Source: Clostridiales bacterium
GTDB lineage: Bacteria; Bacillota; Clostridia; Oscillospirales; Oscillospiraceae
Reading direction: 5' to 3'
Assembly (NCBI GenBank): GCA_021205375.1
Contig: JAJPXR010000163.1
Span: 1-7,073 of the forward strand
DNA length: 7,073 bases
A program made the translations under genes and the position numbers. Within the stretch, counting starts at the first letter, position 1, and every line of letters begins with the position of its first letter. Under the pieces are notes generated by a model that made no database searches, was not told where the DNA came from, and saw only the letters and a program-made list of their open reading frames with translations. Of this stretch, positions 5,952 through 7,073 are shown piece after piece.

Positions 5952-6953
5952 ATGATGTCGCTGAAACAAATCGCCGAGATGGTGGGAACATCCGTCTCCA
6001 CCGTCTCCCGCGTCCTCAACAACGCCTCGCCCAAATGCGCCTCGAAGGAGTTGCAGGAGCGCATCTGGACGGCGGCCCACGAAATTGGCTACCGCCCCAA
6101 CGAGGCTGCCCGCACGCTGCAAGGCGGCGGTGCCAAAAAAGACACGGAGACGCCTCCGCGGGTCACCGTGCTGATGGCGCGATTCCCCAAGGTGGAGGCG
6201 GACCCCTTTTTTGAAGATCTGCTGCACTGCCTGAAAACAGAGCTGTACGCCCAGGGCGCGCTGCTGCACCGGGTCTTGTACGACGGGGAAGAGCTGGAGG
6301 CGGAGGTGGCCGCCTCCAATGGGGTCATCGTGCTGGGCCGCTGTTCCCATTCCCTTTTGGAGCGGCTCTGGCAGCAAAACCGGAACCTGGTGGGCATCTG
6401 GCGCAATACGATGGATTTTGCGGTAGACGAGGTGGTCTGCGACGGCAAAAAGGCGGCGGAGCTGGCCATGGAGCATCTCATCGGACTAGGCCACAGAAGC
6501 ATCGCTTACATCGGGGACTGCTCTTTTGAAAGCCGGTATGTGGGCTATTGCAGCAGCCTCATTCAGCACGATATTCCCATCAATTACAGTCTCATCAAAT
6601 CCACCGACCAGACCTTCGCCCAGGGCCGCCAGGCCATTCTGGACCTTTTAGCGGGAGAGAGCGCCTTCTCTGCCGTGTTTTGCGCCAACGACATCACCGC
6701 CGTCAGCGTACTCCAGACGCTAAGCGAGCAGAAGCGGCGCGTTGGCCGTCCCATCTCGGTCATTTCCATCGACGACATCGAAGGGCTGTGGAACCGGGAA
6801 CCGGGTCTGACCACCGTTCACATCCCCCGGCAGGAGATGGCGCACATGGCGGTGCAGACGCTGTTGGACCGCATCCGCCGGGGGCATCAGGAGACAGTAC
6901 GCATTGAATTTCCCTGCAAAATCATCCAGCGGGAGAGCTGTTTCCGGCCCTGA
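5952..6953 (+). CDS. LacI-family transcriptional regulator, likely controlling sulfate uptake
   Basis: This 333-residue regulator has an N-terminal helix-turn-helix at residues 4-26 (LKQIAEMVGTSVSTVSRVLN). A hinge helix follows at about 50-57 (NEAARTLQ), whose Leu56 should wedge into the central CG of an operator. From about residue 70 comes a periplasmic-binding-like sensor domain: HLIGLGHRSIAYIG (175-188), SRYVGY (194-199), CANDITA (244-250), ISIDDIE (271-277) and PGLTTVHIP (284-292). Arg195 and Asp247 match residues that contact sugars or purines in characterised relatives. Length is normal. GAGGTGA at 5942-5948 serves the adjacent ATGs at 5952 and 5955, and the second is equally possible. 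Two matching palindromes in its promoter region suggest it controls itself and sbp-cysTWA. The effector is unknown, and repressor or activator action is undetermined. Confidence 0.93.
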   Translation: MMSLKQIAEMVGTSVSTVSRVLNNASPKCASKELQERIWTAAHEIGYRPNEAARTLQGGGAKKDTETPPRVTVLMARFPKVEADPFFEDLLHCLKTELYAQGALLHRVLYDGEELEAEVAASNGVIVLGRCSHSLLERLWQQNRNLVGIWRNTMDFAVDEVVCDGKKAAELAMEHLIGLGHRSIAYIGDCSFESRYVGYCSSLIQHDIPINYSLIKSTDQTFAQGRQAILDLLAGESAFSAVFCANDITAVSVLQTLSEQKRRVGRPISVISIDDIEGLWNREPGLTTVHIPRQEMAHMAVQTLLDRIRRGHQETVRIEFPCKIIQRESCFRP

Positions 6954-6967
6954 ACCAGAGTAAACTG

Positions 6968-6993
6968 CGGGTTTCATAAGAGCCTGTTTTTTT
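6968..6993 (+). terminator. likely intrinsic terminator of the regulator gene
   Basis: CGGGTTTC pairs with GAGCCTG around an ATAA loop, with two G-U pairs and one bulged T. A run of seven T (6987-6993) follows directly. It begins 15 bases after the stop codon. The stem is modest, but the T run and position fit. Confidence 0.6.
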
Positions 6994-7021
6994 CATGGCA
7001 TAAGCTCCGTCCGCTCAATTT

Positions 7022-7057
7022 AAAAACCGCATTGCCGCCGCTTATCGGTGGGCGGTT
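7022..7057 (-). terminator. likely intrinsic terminator of an unseen gene to the right
   Basis: On the minus strand, AACCGC (7057-7052) and CCACCG (7051-7046) pair with CGGCGG (7040-7035) and GCGGTT (7030-7025). This gives 12 pairs with one G-U, a five-base loop and a four-base bulge. Five T (7026-7022) end the structure. On the plus strand no T run follows, so it points leftward and implies a convergent minus-strand gene beyond the right edge. Confidence 0.6.
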
Positions 7058-7073
7058 GCCCCAAGTTCCTGCG

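Overview
The window looks like chromosomal DNA of a Gram-positive Clostridia-type bacterium, plausibly an Oscillospiraceae relative such as Flavonifractor or Oscillibacter. This is an inference. It rests on GC-rich genes with strong AGGAGG-type ribosome sites, AT-rich intergenic spacers, textbook sigma-A promoters, a lipoprotein-type binding protein, and a YmdB phosphodiesterase. I see no mobile element, CRISPR array, rRNA or tRNA.

Layout, left to right. Positions 1-261 hold no complete gene. A possible minus-strand gene begins at about position 41 and runs off the left edge, with a possible extended -10 promoter upstream. A strong intrinsic terminator (267-299) closes a two-gene minus-strand unit, ymdB (982-1761) and lepB (338-958), which has its own promoter at 1792-1820. 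Next comes a minus-strand operon encoding a complete sulfate ABC importer in the order sbp (4673-5734), cysT (3828-4661), cysW (2952-3815), cysA (1890-2951). Its genes are separated by 0 to 12 bases. A divergent LacI-family regulator (5952-6953) is transcribed rightward and ends in a likely terminator at 6968-6993. A second terminator-like hairpin at 7022-7057 points leftward and probably ends an unseen minus-strand gene beyond the right edge.

The most interesting part is the 217-base region between sbp and the regulator. It carries two back-to-back sigma-A promoters, both with exact 17-base spacers, and two copies of the palindrome CAAACGTTTG inside the longer shared sequence TCAAACGTTTGCnTTT. 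One copy (O2, 5875-5884) sits almost exactly midway between the two -35 boxes. The other (O1, 5753-5762) lies in the sbp leader just upstream of its ribosome site, 122 bp away centre to centre. A half-site matching the right arm of O2 overlaps the predicted sbp start point. The simplest reading is that the LacI-type protein controls itself and the sulfate importer. That is unusual, because sulfate uptake is normally controlled by LysR-type CysB/CysL, by CymR or by SAM riboswitches, whereas LacI-family proteins mostly sense sugars or purines. The effector is unknown.

In function, Sbp captures sulfate outside the membrane, CysT and CysW form the channel, and CysA hydrolyses ATP. No sulfate-reducing or cysteine-making enzyme is in view, so the fate of the sulfate cannot be read from this window.
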